DNA of 64,000 nt, taken from contig JACKLZ010000002.1 of NCBI GenBank assembly GCA_024235675.1, positions 429,501 through 493,500 on the forward strand, given 5' to 3'. This document shows, one piece after another, positions 52,657-61,810 of the stretch. The notes under the pieces were generated by a model that saw only the letters and a list, made by a program, of their open reading frames with translations, was not told where the DNA came from and made no database searches. Origin of the DNA: Zoogloeaceae bacterium. Lineage in GTDB: Bacteria; Pseudomonadota; Gammaproteobacteria; Burkholderiales; Rhodocyclaceae. The position numbers were made by a program, and so were the translations under genes. The stretch's first letter is position 1, and every line of letters starts with the position of its first letter.

Positions 52657-53331
52657 TCACGCGGCGTCCTCGGGCTTTTCCAGGCAGTAGCCCAGGCCAC
52701 GCACTGTCACGATGCGCACGCCACTGGCTTCGAGCTTCTTGCGCAAGCGATGCACATACACCTCGATGGCATTATTCGAGACTTCTTCACCCCAGCCGCA
52801 CAGCTGATCGACGAGCTGATCCTTGCTGACAAGCCGCCCCGCGCGCAGGATGAAAATCTCCAGCAAGCCCATTTCGCGTGCCGAGAACTCGACCACTTGC
52901 GCAGCGATCTTGACCACCCGGTCGGCCTGGTCATAACTCAAGGAGCCCAGCTCGATGCAACGCGGCTGGCCGGTGCCCCGGCGCGTCAGCGCACGCACGC
53001 GCGCCTCAAGTTCGGGCAGTGCGAAAGGTTTGGTGAGATAGTCGTCCGCCCCCGCGTCCAAGCCTCGGACGCGGTCGTCGACACCGTCCTGCGCGGTGAG
53101 AATCAACACCGGCGTGGCCGATTTCCGGCCGCGCAAGCGCTTCAGCACCTCGATGCCCGGCAGCTTTGGCAGGCCGAGATCGAGAATGACAAGATCGTAG
53201 GACTGCCCCAACAGGGCCGTATCCGCCTCTGAACCGGTCGCCACATGATCGACGGCATAGCCCGCGCGCTTAAGCGCCCTGATCAAGCCATCGGCGATGA
53301 CCGGATCGTCCTCCGCTAGAAGTATTCGCAT
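52657..53331 (-). CDS. OmpR-family response regulator (TctD/QseB-like)
   Basis: The 224-aa regulator has a receiver domain ('MRILLAEDDPVIADGLIRAL', phospho-acceptor Asp in 'LVILDLGLPKLPGIEVLKRL', 'GADDYLTKPFALPEL') and a winged-helix DNA-binding domain ('VVEFSAREMGLLEIFILRAG', 'NAIEVYVHRLRKKLEASGVR', 'TVRGLGYCLEKP'). It is the first gene of the pair with the kinase, as in tctDE. No tripartite tricarboxylate transporter genes lie nearby, so its regulon is not visible here. Confidence 0.92.
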   Translation of the reverse strand: MRILLAEDDPVIADGLIRALKRAGYAVDHVATGSEADTALLGQSYDLVILDLGLPKLPGIEVLKRLRGRKSATPVLILTAQDGVDDRVRGLDAGADDYLTKPFALPELEARVRALTRRGTGQPRCIELGSLSYDQADRVVKIAAQVVEFSAREMGLLEIFILRAGRLVSKDQLVDQLCGWGEEVSNNAIEVYVHRLRKKLEASGVRIVTVRGLGYCLEKPEDAA

Positions 53332-53407
53332 GCTGGACTGAATGTAAGTTTGACGTAAGCGGGAATCGATAACGTCAATCCCGCTGTTCTCCTTTACACG
53401 GTCTTAG

Positions 53408-53473
53408 GGAGCCAGAAATCTTCCGGATTTCTCGCTCCAGGGAGCATCCGCGAACAAGCATCGGTTCGCTCCC
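53408..53473. other. Two tandem hairpins in the gap upstream of the two-component genes
   Basis: Within the 304-base gap between the response-regulator gene and groEL, two stems share the GGAGC/GCTCC theme. The first (53408-53438) pairs GGAGC-C-AGAAATC with GATTTCT-C-GCTCC around a 5-nt loop. The second (53440-53473) pairs GGGAGC with GCTCCC around 22 nt. I see no credible gene in the gap. The structure may be a small RNA, an attenuator for the two-component operon or a dispersed repeat. Confidence 0.45.
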
Positions 53474-53586
53474 TGCCGCTTTTTTCCGATCGATTATCCC
53501 ACGCTTGCGGCCCCCCGGGCGGTTCGTCTTTGCACGTGCGCGTTTTGTTGCGGCACAACACCCTTGTGACGCGACGGCCGTCAACG

Positions 53587-53612
53587 AAAAAGCCCCGCCG
53601 AAGCGGGGCTTT
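53587..53612 (-). terminator. Terminator of groES-groEL
   Basis: On the minus strand a 10-bp stem (AAAGCCCCGC / GCGGGGCTTT) with loop TTCG ends in a TTTTT run, 24 nt past the groEL stop codon. Confidence 0.85.
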
Positions 53613-53635
53613 CGAGGCGAATGGCGCCTGGGCAA

Positions 53636-55291
<1,656 letters not shown>

Positions 55292-55337
55292 CTAGCTGAA
55301 TACTGTGAATTGCGTTGAACGTGGTAGCGGACAGGCC

Positions 55338-55628
55338 TCAGGCCTCGATCACGCCCATGATGTCTTCTTCGCGCATGACGAGGACTTCCTCGCCTTCGAC
55401 CTTGACGCCCTGGCCGGCATACTTGCCGAACAGCACACGGTCACCGACCTTGACGGCCATCGGACGGACTTCGCCGTTGTCCTGGATCTTGCCGTTACCG
55501 ACCGCCAGGACTTCGCCCTGATCGGGCTTCTCGCCGGCGGAATCCGGAATCACAATGCCACTGGCCGTGGTGCGCTCGGCTTCAATACGCTTGACGATGA
55601 CGCGATCATGCAAAGGACGAATTTTCAT
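55338..55628 (-). CDS. groES: Co-chaperonin GroES (10 kDa)
   Basis: GroES caps GroEL. The 96-aa protein has '[20 protein letters not shown]', the mobile loop '[20 protein letters not shown]' (with the IVI GroEL contact), and '[20 protein letters not shown]'. I chose ATG 55628 because the conserved N-terminus starts there and 'GGAGAG' lies about 7 nt upstream; an ATG seven codons earlier is in frame but off the family pattern. It is the first gene of the groES-groL operon. Confidence 0.98.
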   Translation of the reverse strand: MKIRPLHDRVIVKRIEAERTTASGIVIPDSAGEKPDQGEVLAVGNGKIQDNGEVRPMAVKVGDRVLFGKYAGQGVKVEGEEVLVMREEDIMGVIEA

Positions 55629-55718
55629 CGAGTTCTCTCCTTGGAACAAATTCGATTGCTAGCGGCGTAGTGCCGCGCTTAGGGAAAACAGAAAACCAGA
55701 GGCTTGCCGCCCCGGTTG

Positions 55719-55745
55719 TTAGCACTCCCTGCCAACGAGTGCTAA
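55719..55745 (-). promoter_or_regulatory. CIRCE operator (HrcA-binding site)
   Basis: A perfect CIRCE element, TTAGCACTC-N9-GAGTGCTAA, lies 91-117 nt upstream of the groES ATG and begins at the end of the -10 box. HrcA binding here would repress groES-groEL until heat shock removes the repressor. hrcA itself is not in the window. Confidence 0.95.
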
Positions 55746-55774
55746 TAATAGGGACGGCACTGGGTGATTTCAAG
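55745..55774 (-). promoter_or_regulatory. Heat-shock-type promoter of groES-groEL
   Basis: On the minus strand CTTGAAA and CCCTATTAT appear, close to the sigma-32 boxes. The same bases contain TTGAAA and TATTAT with a 17-nt spacer, a good sigma-70 promoter. The CIRCE dyad starts directly at the -10, so HrcA would block initiation. Dual control by HrcA and sigma-32 is inferred. Confidence 0.75.
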
Positions 55775-55888
55775 TCGGGGCATGAAAAGAATTTTTCGGG
55801 TCGGTGGCTGCACGGTGTCGGCTTGGCGGCACCAAGCGGTCAGGTCGGCGGCGCGGAACGTCCGGTGGTCTGTCGGTAGCGACGCGCC

Positions 55889-56200
55889 TTAACGCATCAA
55901 CTCACCCGGACTATAGAGCAGGCCGCGCTCCGACAGGCTCTTGCGCCGCTGCTGACAGTTGTCGCCCACCCGCCCTTGCGGCACCCCGCCTTCGTAACCC
56001 CAGACGCCCGAACGCATGTCGATCCAGTAGCGCCCATCGGGAATGCGCGCACAGGCCGCACGGTCGAGCCGCGCAACGGCGGCCGGGCCGAGCACCTGAC
56101 CATTGACCACCACATAGCGCCCGCGCGCGCTGGCGGCCATCGGCAGCGCAAGCACACACACCAACATCAGGGAAAGCACACGGCAGGACACGGCAAGCAC
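55889..56200 (-). CDS. Small exported hypothetical protein
   Basis: A 103-residue protein with a clear signal peptide ('VLSLMLVCVLALPMAASA', cleavage likely near residue 25) and a small mature domain: 'RYVVVNGQVLGPAAVARLDR', 'IPDGRYWIDMRSGVWGYEGG' and 'CQQRRKSLSERGLLYSPGEL'. Similar short periplasmic proteins with 'G.YW.D...G.WGYEGG' occur in betaproteobacteria, from memory, without known function. Two mature Cys could form a disulfide. It lies divergent from trhP in a 460-base stretch with groES on the other side. Confidence 0.75.
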   Translation of the reverse strand: MLAVSCRVLSLMLVCVLALPMAASARGRYVVVNGQVLGPAAVARLDRAACARIPDGRYWIDMRSGVWGYEGGVPQGRVGDNCQQRRKSLSERGLLYSPGELMR

Positions 56201-56303
56201 TCCCCACGGCCAAGATGCCGTGGCACTTTTACCTTAGCTGCCCGTCGGGCCGACCGCCACCTTCCGCCCGACGGATCGCCACGGAAGGCCGTGGCCGTGC
56301 CGG

Positions 56304-56309
56304 TATAAT
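56304..56309 (+). promoter_or_regulatory. -10 box of trhP
   Basis: A consensus 'TATAAT' lies 30 nt upstream of the trhP ATG, and 'AAAAGGAAA' follows as ribosome site. The -35 is weak. Confidence 0.55.
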
Positions 56310-56338
56310 CGCAGTCCCCTAAAAGGAAACGCCCCCGA

Positions 56339-57601
56339 ATGTCGCTGCGCACGCCCGAACTGCTCGCCCCCGCCGGCTCCCTGACCATGCTCGACACCGC
56401 CTTCGCCTATGGTGCGACGGCGATCTACGCGGGCCAGCCGCGCTACTCGCTGCGGGTGCGCAACAATGATTTCGGCGACATCGACGTGCTGGCGCAAGGC
56501 ATCGCGCGCACCCACGCGCTCGGCCACCGCTTCTTCCTGGTGTCGAACATCTATCCGCACGGCGCCAAACTCAAGACCTATCTCGACGACATGGCCCCGG
56601 CCATCGCCCTCAAGCCGGACGCCATGATCATGTCAGACCCCGGCCTGATCATGCTGGTGCGCGAGACCTGGCCAGAGATGGAAATCCACCTCTCGGTACA
56701 GGCCAACACGGTCAATGCGGCTGCGGTGCGCTTCTGGAAGCAGGCCGGGATCAGCCGGGTGATTCTCTCGCGCGAGCTCTCGCTCGACCAGATCGCCGAG
56801 ATCCGCCAGGCCTGCCCGGACACCGAACTGGAGGTATTCATACACGGCGCGCTGTGCATCGCCTACTCGGGCCGCTGCCTGCTGTCGGGCTACTTCAACC
56901 ATCGCGACCCCAACCAGGGCTCGTGCACCAACTCCTGCCGCTGGGACTTCAACGTCAAGCCAGCCACCGAAGATGCCAGCGGTGATGTGTATGTGATTGA
57001 AGAGCGCGAGAAACGTCAGGGCAGCTACATGCCCATCGAAGAAGACGAGCACGGCACCTACATCCTCAACTCCAAAGACCTGCGTGCCATCGAGCATGTG
57101 CAGCGCCTGGTCGAGATCGGCATCGATTCGCTCAAGATCGAGGGGCGCACCAAGAGCCCCTATTACGTCGCACGCACCTGCCAGACCTACCGCCAGGCCA
57201 TCGACGATGCCGCCGCCGGGCGCGGCCTCGACCCCGCCCTGCTCGGCCAGCTCGAAGGCCTCGCCAACCGCGGCTATACCGATGGCTTCTACCAGCGCCA
57301 CACCCCGGCCGAGACGCAAAACTACCTGCGCGGGCACTCCGAATCGGATCGCAGCCAGTATGTCGGGGATGTCGTCGCCTACGACGCAACGCGTGGTCTG
57401 GTCGAGGTCAACGTCAAGAACAAGTTCGGCGTCGGGGATCGCATCGAGCTGATTCTGCCCAGCGGCAACCGCGACATCAGCATCACGCAAATGGAAAACG
57501 CTGCCGGCGACGCGGTCGAAGTCGCCCCCGGCAGCGGTCATCGCGTGTGGCTGCCGCTACCCGCCGAGAGCGTCGGCGCCTTTGTGGCGCGCTACGTCTA
57601 A
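56339..57601 (+). CDS. trhP: tRNA 5-hydroxyuridine synthesis protein TrhP (YegQ, U32 family)
   Basis: TrhP (formerly YegQ) is a U32-family protein needed for prephenate-dependent 5-hydroxylation of wobble uridine in several tRNAs; it is not a true protease. The 420-aa protein shows '[20 protein letters not shown]', '[20 protein letters not shown]', '[20 protein letters not shown]', a Cys-rich '[16 protein letters not shown]' and '[20 protein letters not shown]', the usual YegQ pattern. The conserved Cys may hold an iron-sulfur cluster. It overlaps the convergent fumC end by four bases. Confidence 0.93.
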   Translation: MSLRTPELLAPAGSLTMLDTAFAYGATAIYAGQPRYSLRVRNNDFGDIDVLAQGIARTHALGHRFFLVSNIYPHGAKLKTYLDDMAPAIALKPDAMIMSDPGLIMLVRETWPEMEIHLSVQANTVNAAAVRFWKQAGISRVILSRELSLDQIAEIRQACPDTELEVFIHGALCIAYSGRCLLSGYFNHRDPNQGSCTNSCRWDFNVKPATEDASGDVYVIEEREKRQGSYMPIEEDEHGTYILNSKDLRAIEHVQRLVEIGIDSLKIEGRTKSPYYVARTCQTYRQAIDDAAAGRGLDPALLGQLEGLANRGYTDGFYQRHTPAETQNYLRGHSESDRSQYVGDVVAYDATRGLVEVNVKNKFGVGDRIELILPSGNRDISITQMENAAGDAVEVAPGSGHRVWLPLPAESVGAFVARYV

Positions 57602-58974
57602 ACCATATTCTCCGGCCGCACCCAGCGATCGAAATCCTCGGCGCTGAGCTGGCCGGAGCGCACCGCCGCCTCACGCAAGCTCAAACCTTCGGCATGCGCC
57701 TGCTTGGCAATCGCGGCTGAAGCGTCGTAGCCGATATGCGGGGTGAGCGCGGTCACCAGCATCAGGGAGCGCGCCAGCAAGTCATCGATGCGCTCTCGGT
57801 TGGCCGTCAGCCCGGCCACGCAGTGCTGCTCGAAGCTGCGCATGCTGTCAGCCAGTAACTCGATGCTCTCGAGCACCGCGTGGGCGATCACCGGCTTGAA
57901 CACGTTCAACTCGAAATTGCCCGCCGCGCCGGCCATGCCCACCGTCACATCGTTACCAAAGACCCGGGTGCACACCATGGTCAGCGCCTCGCATTGGGTC
58001 GGATTCACCTTGCCCGGCATGATCGAGCTGCCCGGCTCGTTCGCCGGCAAGCTCAACTCACCGATACCGCAGCGCGGCCCGCTGGCCAGCCAGCGCAAGT
58101 CATTGGCAATTTTGTAGAGCGCGGCCGCCAGCGTCTTGATCGCGCCATGCAGCGCCACCAGCGGTTCGTGTCCGGCCAGTGCGGCGAAGCGATTGTCGGC
58201 ACACACAAAAGACAGTCCGGTCACCTCGGCCAGACGCGCTGCCACCGCCGGGCCGAAAGCCTTCGGCGTATTCAGCCCGGTGCCGACGGCAGTCCCGCCG
58301 ATCGCCAGCGCAAGCACGGCGGGCTGCGCCTGCGCAATCGCCATTGCTGCCAGATCCAGCTGCGCGACATAGCCCGAAAACACCTGGCCGAAGGTCAGCG
58401 GCGTGGCGTCCTGCAAGTGGGTGCGGCCGATCTTGACGATATCGGCAAACTCAACGGCGTGACTCGCCAGCGCCACACGCAGCTGCGCCAAGGCCGGCAA
58501 GACCGCCTCGGCCACCGCCACCGACACCGCGACATGCATGGCCGTCGGGAACACATCATTCGATGATTGCCCGAGATTCACATGGTCATTCGGATGCACG
58601 CGACGCCCGGCGCCGCGCTCACCGCCAAGCAGTTCGGACGCGCGATTGGCCAGCACCTCGTTCATGTTCATATGCGTCTGGGTGCCCGAGCCGGTCTGCC
58701 ACACCGGCAGTGGAAAATGCGCGTCGTGCTGGCCAGCGATCACTTCTTCGGCAGCCGACACAATCGCCGCGGCCAGCGACACATCGAGCCGGCCGAGTTC
58801 GGCATTGGCACCGGCCGCCGCCGCTTTGACCTGCGCCAACGCGCGAATCAAGGCCAAGGGCATGCGCTCATGGCCGATCTGAAAATGTCCGCGTGCCCGC
58901 TCGGTCTGGGCGCCCCACAAGGCGGTGTCAGCGACCTCAACCGGGCCGAGGCTGTCGTGTTCTGTGCGTGCCAT
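57598..58974 (-). CDS. fumC: Class II fumarase
   Basis: FumC hydrates fumarate to malate in the TCA cycle and is an oxygen-stable, iron-free enzyme. The 458-aa protein has '[20 protein letters not shown]', '[19 protein letters not shown]', '[20 protein letters not shown]' (active-site loop), '[20 protein letters not shown]' and the signature '[20 protein letters not shown]' with the catalytic Ser. It is convergent with trhP and lies in a separate unit from the downstream TolC gene. Confidence 0.96.
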   Translation of the reverse strand: MARTEHDSLGPVEVADTALWGAQTERARGHFQIGHERMPLALIRALAQVKAAAAGANAELGRLDVSLAAAIVSAAEEVIAGQHDAHFPLPVWQTGSGTQTHMNMNEVLANRASELLGGERGAGRRVHPNDHVNLGQSSNDVFPTAMHVAVSVAVAEAVLPALAQLRVALASHAVEFADIVKIGRTHLQDATPLTFGQVFSGYVAQLDLAAMAIAQAQPAVLALAIGGTAVGTGLNTPKAFGPAVAARLAEVTGLSFVCADNRFAALAGHEPLVALHGAIKTLAAALYKIANDLRWLASGPRCGIGELSLPANEPGSSIMPGKVNPTQCEALTMVCTRVFGNDVTVGMAGAAGNFELNVFKPVIAHAVLESIELLADSMRSFEQHCVAGLTANRERIDDLLARSLMLVTALTPHIGYDASAAIAKQAHAEGLSLREAAVRSGQLSAEDFDRWVRPENMV

Positions 58975-59046
58975 GGTCTTGCCCTCCGTGTCTGCTAAAA
59001 GCTTGGAGGGCCAAAGCCTGACTTCGTTCGGCCCGACACAAACGCA

Positions 59047-59068
59047 AAGCGGGCCCCGAAGGGCCCGC
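59047..59068 (-). terminator. Terminator of the LapE-like gene
   Basis: A 9-bp perfect stem (AGCGGGCCC / GGGCCCGCT) with a 4-nt loop lies 24 nt past the TolC-type gene's stop; on the minus strand 'TTTGCGTTTG' follows it. Confidence 0.7.
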
Positions 59069-59091
59069 TCGCTAATCGTTGCCGTGCGCGC

Positions 59092-60876
59092 TTATTCAGC
59101 GATTTCGCGCTGGATGGTCCACTTGCCATCGACCCGGGCCCACTCCAGACGCTTGGCGACCACGTCTTGATAGTCGTTGGCGCGGTAGGTCTGACGGAAG
59201 ACCGTCGCGGCCACATCCGGGCCCAGCTTCTCGACCCGCAGTTCAGCCACGCCCACCGAGATGTCGCCTTTCTTGGCCAGACGCACCCGGCGCTGCTTCT
59301 CCCACGCGGCCATCGACTGGCCATCGGCCGGCACGAATGCCTTGCCATAGAAGGCACGGTACGCCTCGTAATCCTTGGCAGCCCAGGCGGCAGCCCACTT
59401 GGCGGTCGCATCGGCCAGATCGCCGGCAACGCTCTCGGCTTTCGGCTCGGGCGCGACGACGGCAGCGGGCTTGGTTTGACCCAAGAGTTTCAACACGGCG
59501 CTGGGCTCGGGCGCTTCGGCCGGGCACGCCGCCGACGGCGCCACGGCCTCGCGGTCCTTGGCCAGATCGCTCAGCGCCGGCAGGTCTTCACGCGCGACCT
59601 GCAGACTGGGCAGGAGTTTGCCCATGCCGCCCAGCGTGCGCGCCTCGGCCACTTTGTGGTCGTAGTCGCCATTCACATAGGCGCGACGGGCCTGGAAGTA
59701 TTCGTTTTCGGTGTCGAGCAAGTCGAGCAATGTCCGCTGGCCGATATCGAACTGCTTGCGATAGGCCTCGCGGGCCTTGGAGATCGACAGCTGGTGCTGG
59801 TTCAGATACTTGAGCTGCTCAGCCAGACGCTGCACATCGTTATAGGCAATCGACAAGGTCTGCCGAATGTCGCGGCAGGACTTGTCGCGCAGATCCTTGG
59901 CCTGGTTCAGGCGCTGCGCAAACTGGCGTACCGCGGCGCGATCGGAGCCGCCATTGAACAGGTTGAAGTTCATGACCAGCTCGACCACGCTGTCGCCATG
60001 CCGGCCCGTGTCGCCATCGGTGTTGTAGTCAACGCTCTGGCGGGCACGCAGATCGAGACGCGGCTGATAGGCGGCTTCTTTGCCCTTGGCTTCTTCGGTT
60101 GCCGCGCGCACGCTCTCGACCGCGGCATGAAACGCCGGATGGCCTTCATAGGCCAGACGCAGTGCATCGGCCACCGAGGGCGGGAGTTGCTCGGCCAATC
60201 GGCCGATCGGCTGCAATGCATCGCCCGGCAGTTCGCCGACGAGGCGCTGATAGCGGGCGCTTACGTCATGCAGATTGGACGCCTCGGTGAGCAGATTGGA
60301 TTCGGCCAGGGCCAGACGGCCAGCGGCTTGTTCGAGGTCGACCCGACGGCCAACGCCGGCACTGGCGCGCTCTTCGATCTGATCAAACACTTCTTTGTGA
60401 CGCAGGAAGTTCTCTTGCGCCAGTTCCACCAGGTCGCGGTAGCGCAGCACGTCGGCATAGGCGCGCACCGTCTCGCCGGCGACCGACTCAGAGGCGTCGA
60501 GAATTTCAAAGTAACGGGTGAGCTTGGCGTGGCCCAGGCGGGCGACTTCACTCTGCGTGGCAAAGCCGTCATACACCATCTGGTTCAAGGAGACCGTCGC
60601 GCCGCGACGGGTGTAGTTGCGATCGGCCACGCCGGGGTCGCTCTGGCGCTCACGCCCCACACCCGCGGTGAGATCAACACGCGGGTAATAGCCACCGCGC
60701 GCCACATCCTGCTCTTCTTCGGCAGCGAGGTAAGCATGCCAGCGCGCCTGCACTTCCGGGTTGCTGACCACCGCGCGCTGAACCGCTTCACGCAGCGACT
60801 CGGCGGGCACGGCCTGCAATGTCAGCGGCAATAGCGCGAGGGCAAGTGTCAGCGGCAGTCGGGTTATTTTTTTCAT
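59092..60876 (-). CDS. TolC-family outer-membrane channel (LapE-like) with C-terminal NTF2-like domain
   Basis: The 594-aa protein has a signal peptide ('LPLTLALALLPLTLQA'), a TolC-type outer-membrane efflux region over about 25-440 (two similar halves: 'SLREAVQRAVVSNPEVQARW' and 'SVADALRLAYEGHPAFHAAV', and 'QFDIGQRTLLDLLDTENEYF'), a linker rich in Ala and Pro, and an extra C-terminal domain (about 485-594, 'ATAKWAAAWAAKDYEAYRAF', 'RLEWARVDGKWTIQREI'). That domain resembles the NTF2-like domain of Cds6-type proteins. Standard TolC proteins lack it. Divergent lapG-lapD suggest that this is the outer channel of a Lap-type adhesin secretion system. Confidence 0.85.
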   Translation of the reverse strand: MKKITRLPLTLALALLPLTLQAVPAESLREAVQRAVVSNPEVQARWHAYLAAEEEQDVARGGYYPRVDLTAGVGRERQSDPGVADRNYTRRGATVSLNQMVYDGFATQSEVARLGHAKLTRYFEILDASESVAGETVRAYADVLRYRDLVELAQENFLRHKEVFDQIEERASAGVGRRVDLEQAAGRLALAESNLLTEASNLHDVSARYQRLVGELPGDALQPIGRLAEQLPPSVADALRLAYEGHPAFHAAVESVRAATEEAKGKEAAYQPRLDLRARQSVDYNTDGDTGRHGDSVVELVMNFNLFNGGSDRAAVRQFAQRLNQAKDLRDKSCRDIRQTLSIAYNDVQRLAEQLKYLNQHQLSISKAREAYRKQFDIGQRTLLDLLDTENEYFQARRAYVNGDYDHKVAEARTLGGMGKLLPSLQVAREDLPALSDLAKDREAVAPSAACPAEAPEPSAVLKLLGQTKPAAVVAPEPKAESVAGDLADATAKWAAAWAAKDYEAYRAFYGKAFVPADGQSMAAWEKQRRVRLAKKGDISVGVAELRVEKLGPDVAATVFRQTYRANDYQDVVAKRLEWARVDGKWTIQREIAE

Positions 60877-61074
60877 GGCCTAAAAGTTGTCTCTGTTAGT
60901 CCGTTATCAAGTTAACGCGCAAAAAGCGCTAGCGGGCGATGTTAGCCGAAGACTTTGAAGGAAACCGTAAAAAAAATCGCGGTTCGGCCGACACTAACAG
61001 CACTCGCTCGCATCAAGATACTAAAGTTTTCATTTGGCATTATCCATGCAGCGCTTTGGAAAAACCTCATTTCG

Positions 61075-61782
61075 GTGACGGACAAGATCGCGCCCGACGG
61101 ACACATTGCACTTGCTGGCGCTATCAGGCGAGGTGTCTTGCGTGCACTGCTCGTGGCGGCAGCCTGCTTCGCGGCCCTTGCCGACCCCCGCCTTGACCGG
61201 GTCGAAGAAACGGCGCGCCAGCGCTACGACAGCGCGGTCGTCGCACGCGTCCAATCCTGGCGCGCGGCGCTGTCGCACATGCAAGGCAAGTCCGACACCG
61301 AGCAATTGCGCGAGGCCAACGACTTCTTCAACCGGCAGGTACAGTTCCTCGACGATACGGTCGTGTGGCAGCAAAAAGACTATTGGGCCACACCGCTCGA
61401 GACGCTGGCCAAGCGCGCGGGCGACTGCGAAGACTTCGTGATTGCCAAGTATCTGTCATTGCGCCAGCTCGGCATGGCCGACGAAAAATTGCGTCTGATC
61501 TATGTCCGCGCCAAAATCGGCGGCGAACGCAGCTCGCTGACCCAGGCGCACATGGTGCTCGGCTACTTTGAGACGCCAACCAGCGAACCGCTGGTGCTCG
61601 ACAATCTGGTGGGCGACATCCAGCCGGCCTCGCGCCGTACCGATCTGTTCCCGGTTTTCAGTTTCAACAGCAGCGGCCTGTGGGTCGCGGGCGCCAGCAC
61701 CGCGGCCGCCCGCCCTTCAGAGCGCCTGTCTCGCTGGCGCGACTTGATCGCCCGCTTGCACGACGAAGGATTCGAACAATGA
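61075..61782 (+). CDS. lapG: LapG-type periplasmic cysteine protease
   Basis: LapG is a calcium-dependent transglutaminase-like Cys protease that cuts the N-terminus of the giant adhesin LapA to release biofilm cells. The conserved domain shows the catalytic triad region: Cys in 'AKRAGDCEDFVIAKYLSLRQ', His in 'LTQAHMVLGYF' and Asp in 'PLVLDNLVGDIQPAS', with 'DEKLRLIYVRAK' between. A hydrophobic export signal precedes it ('VLRALLVAAACFAALA'). No ATG is available: I chose GTG 61075, while TTG 61138 or TTG 60955 are possible. lapD starts 28 nt after its stop. Confidence 0.88.
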   Translation: MTDKIAPDGHIALAGAIRRGVLRALLVAAACFAALADPRLDRVEETARQRYDSAVVARVQSWRAALSHMQGKSDTEQLREANDFFNRQVQFLDDTVVWQQKDYWATPLETLAKRAGDCEDFVIAKYLSLRQLGMADEKLRLIYVRAKIGGERSSLTQAHMVLGYFETPTSEPLVLDNLVGDIQPASRRTDLFPVFSFNSSGLWVAGASTAAARPSERLSRWRDLIARLHDEGFEQ

Positions 61783-61810
61783 TGTACGCACCTTGCAAAA
61801 GGACCCGGCC

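Noticed and set aside
53375..53635. 86-codon minus-strand frame between the response regulator and groEL
   Set aside because: It crosses the groEL terminator and the tandem hairpins and lacks a ribosome site or recognisable domain.
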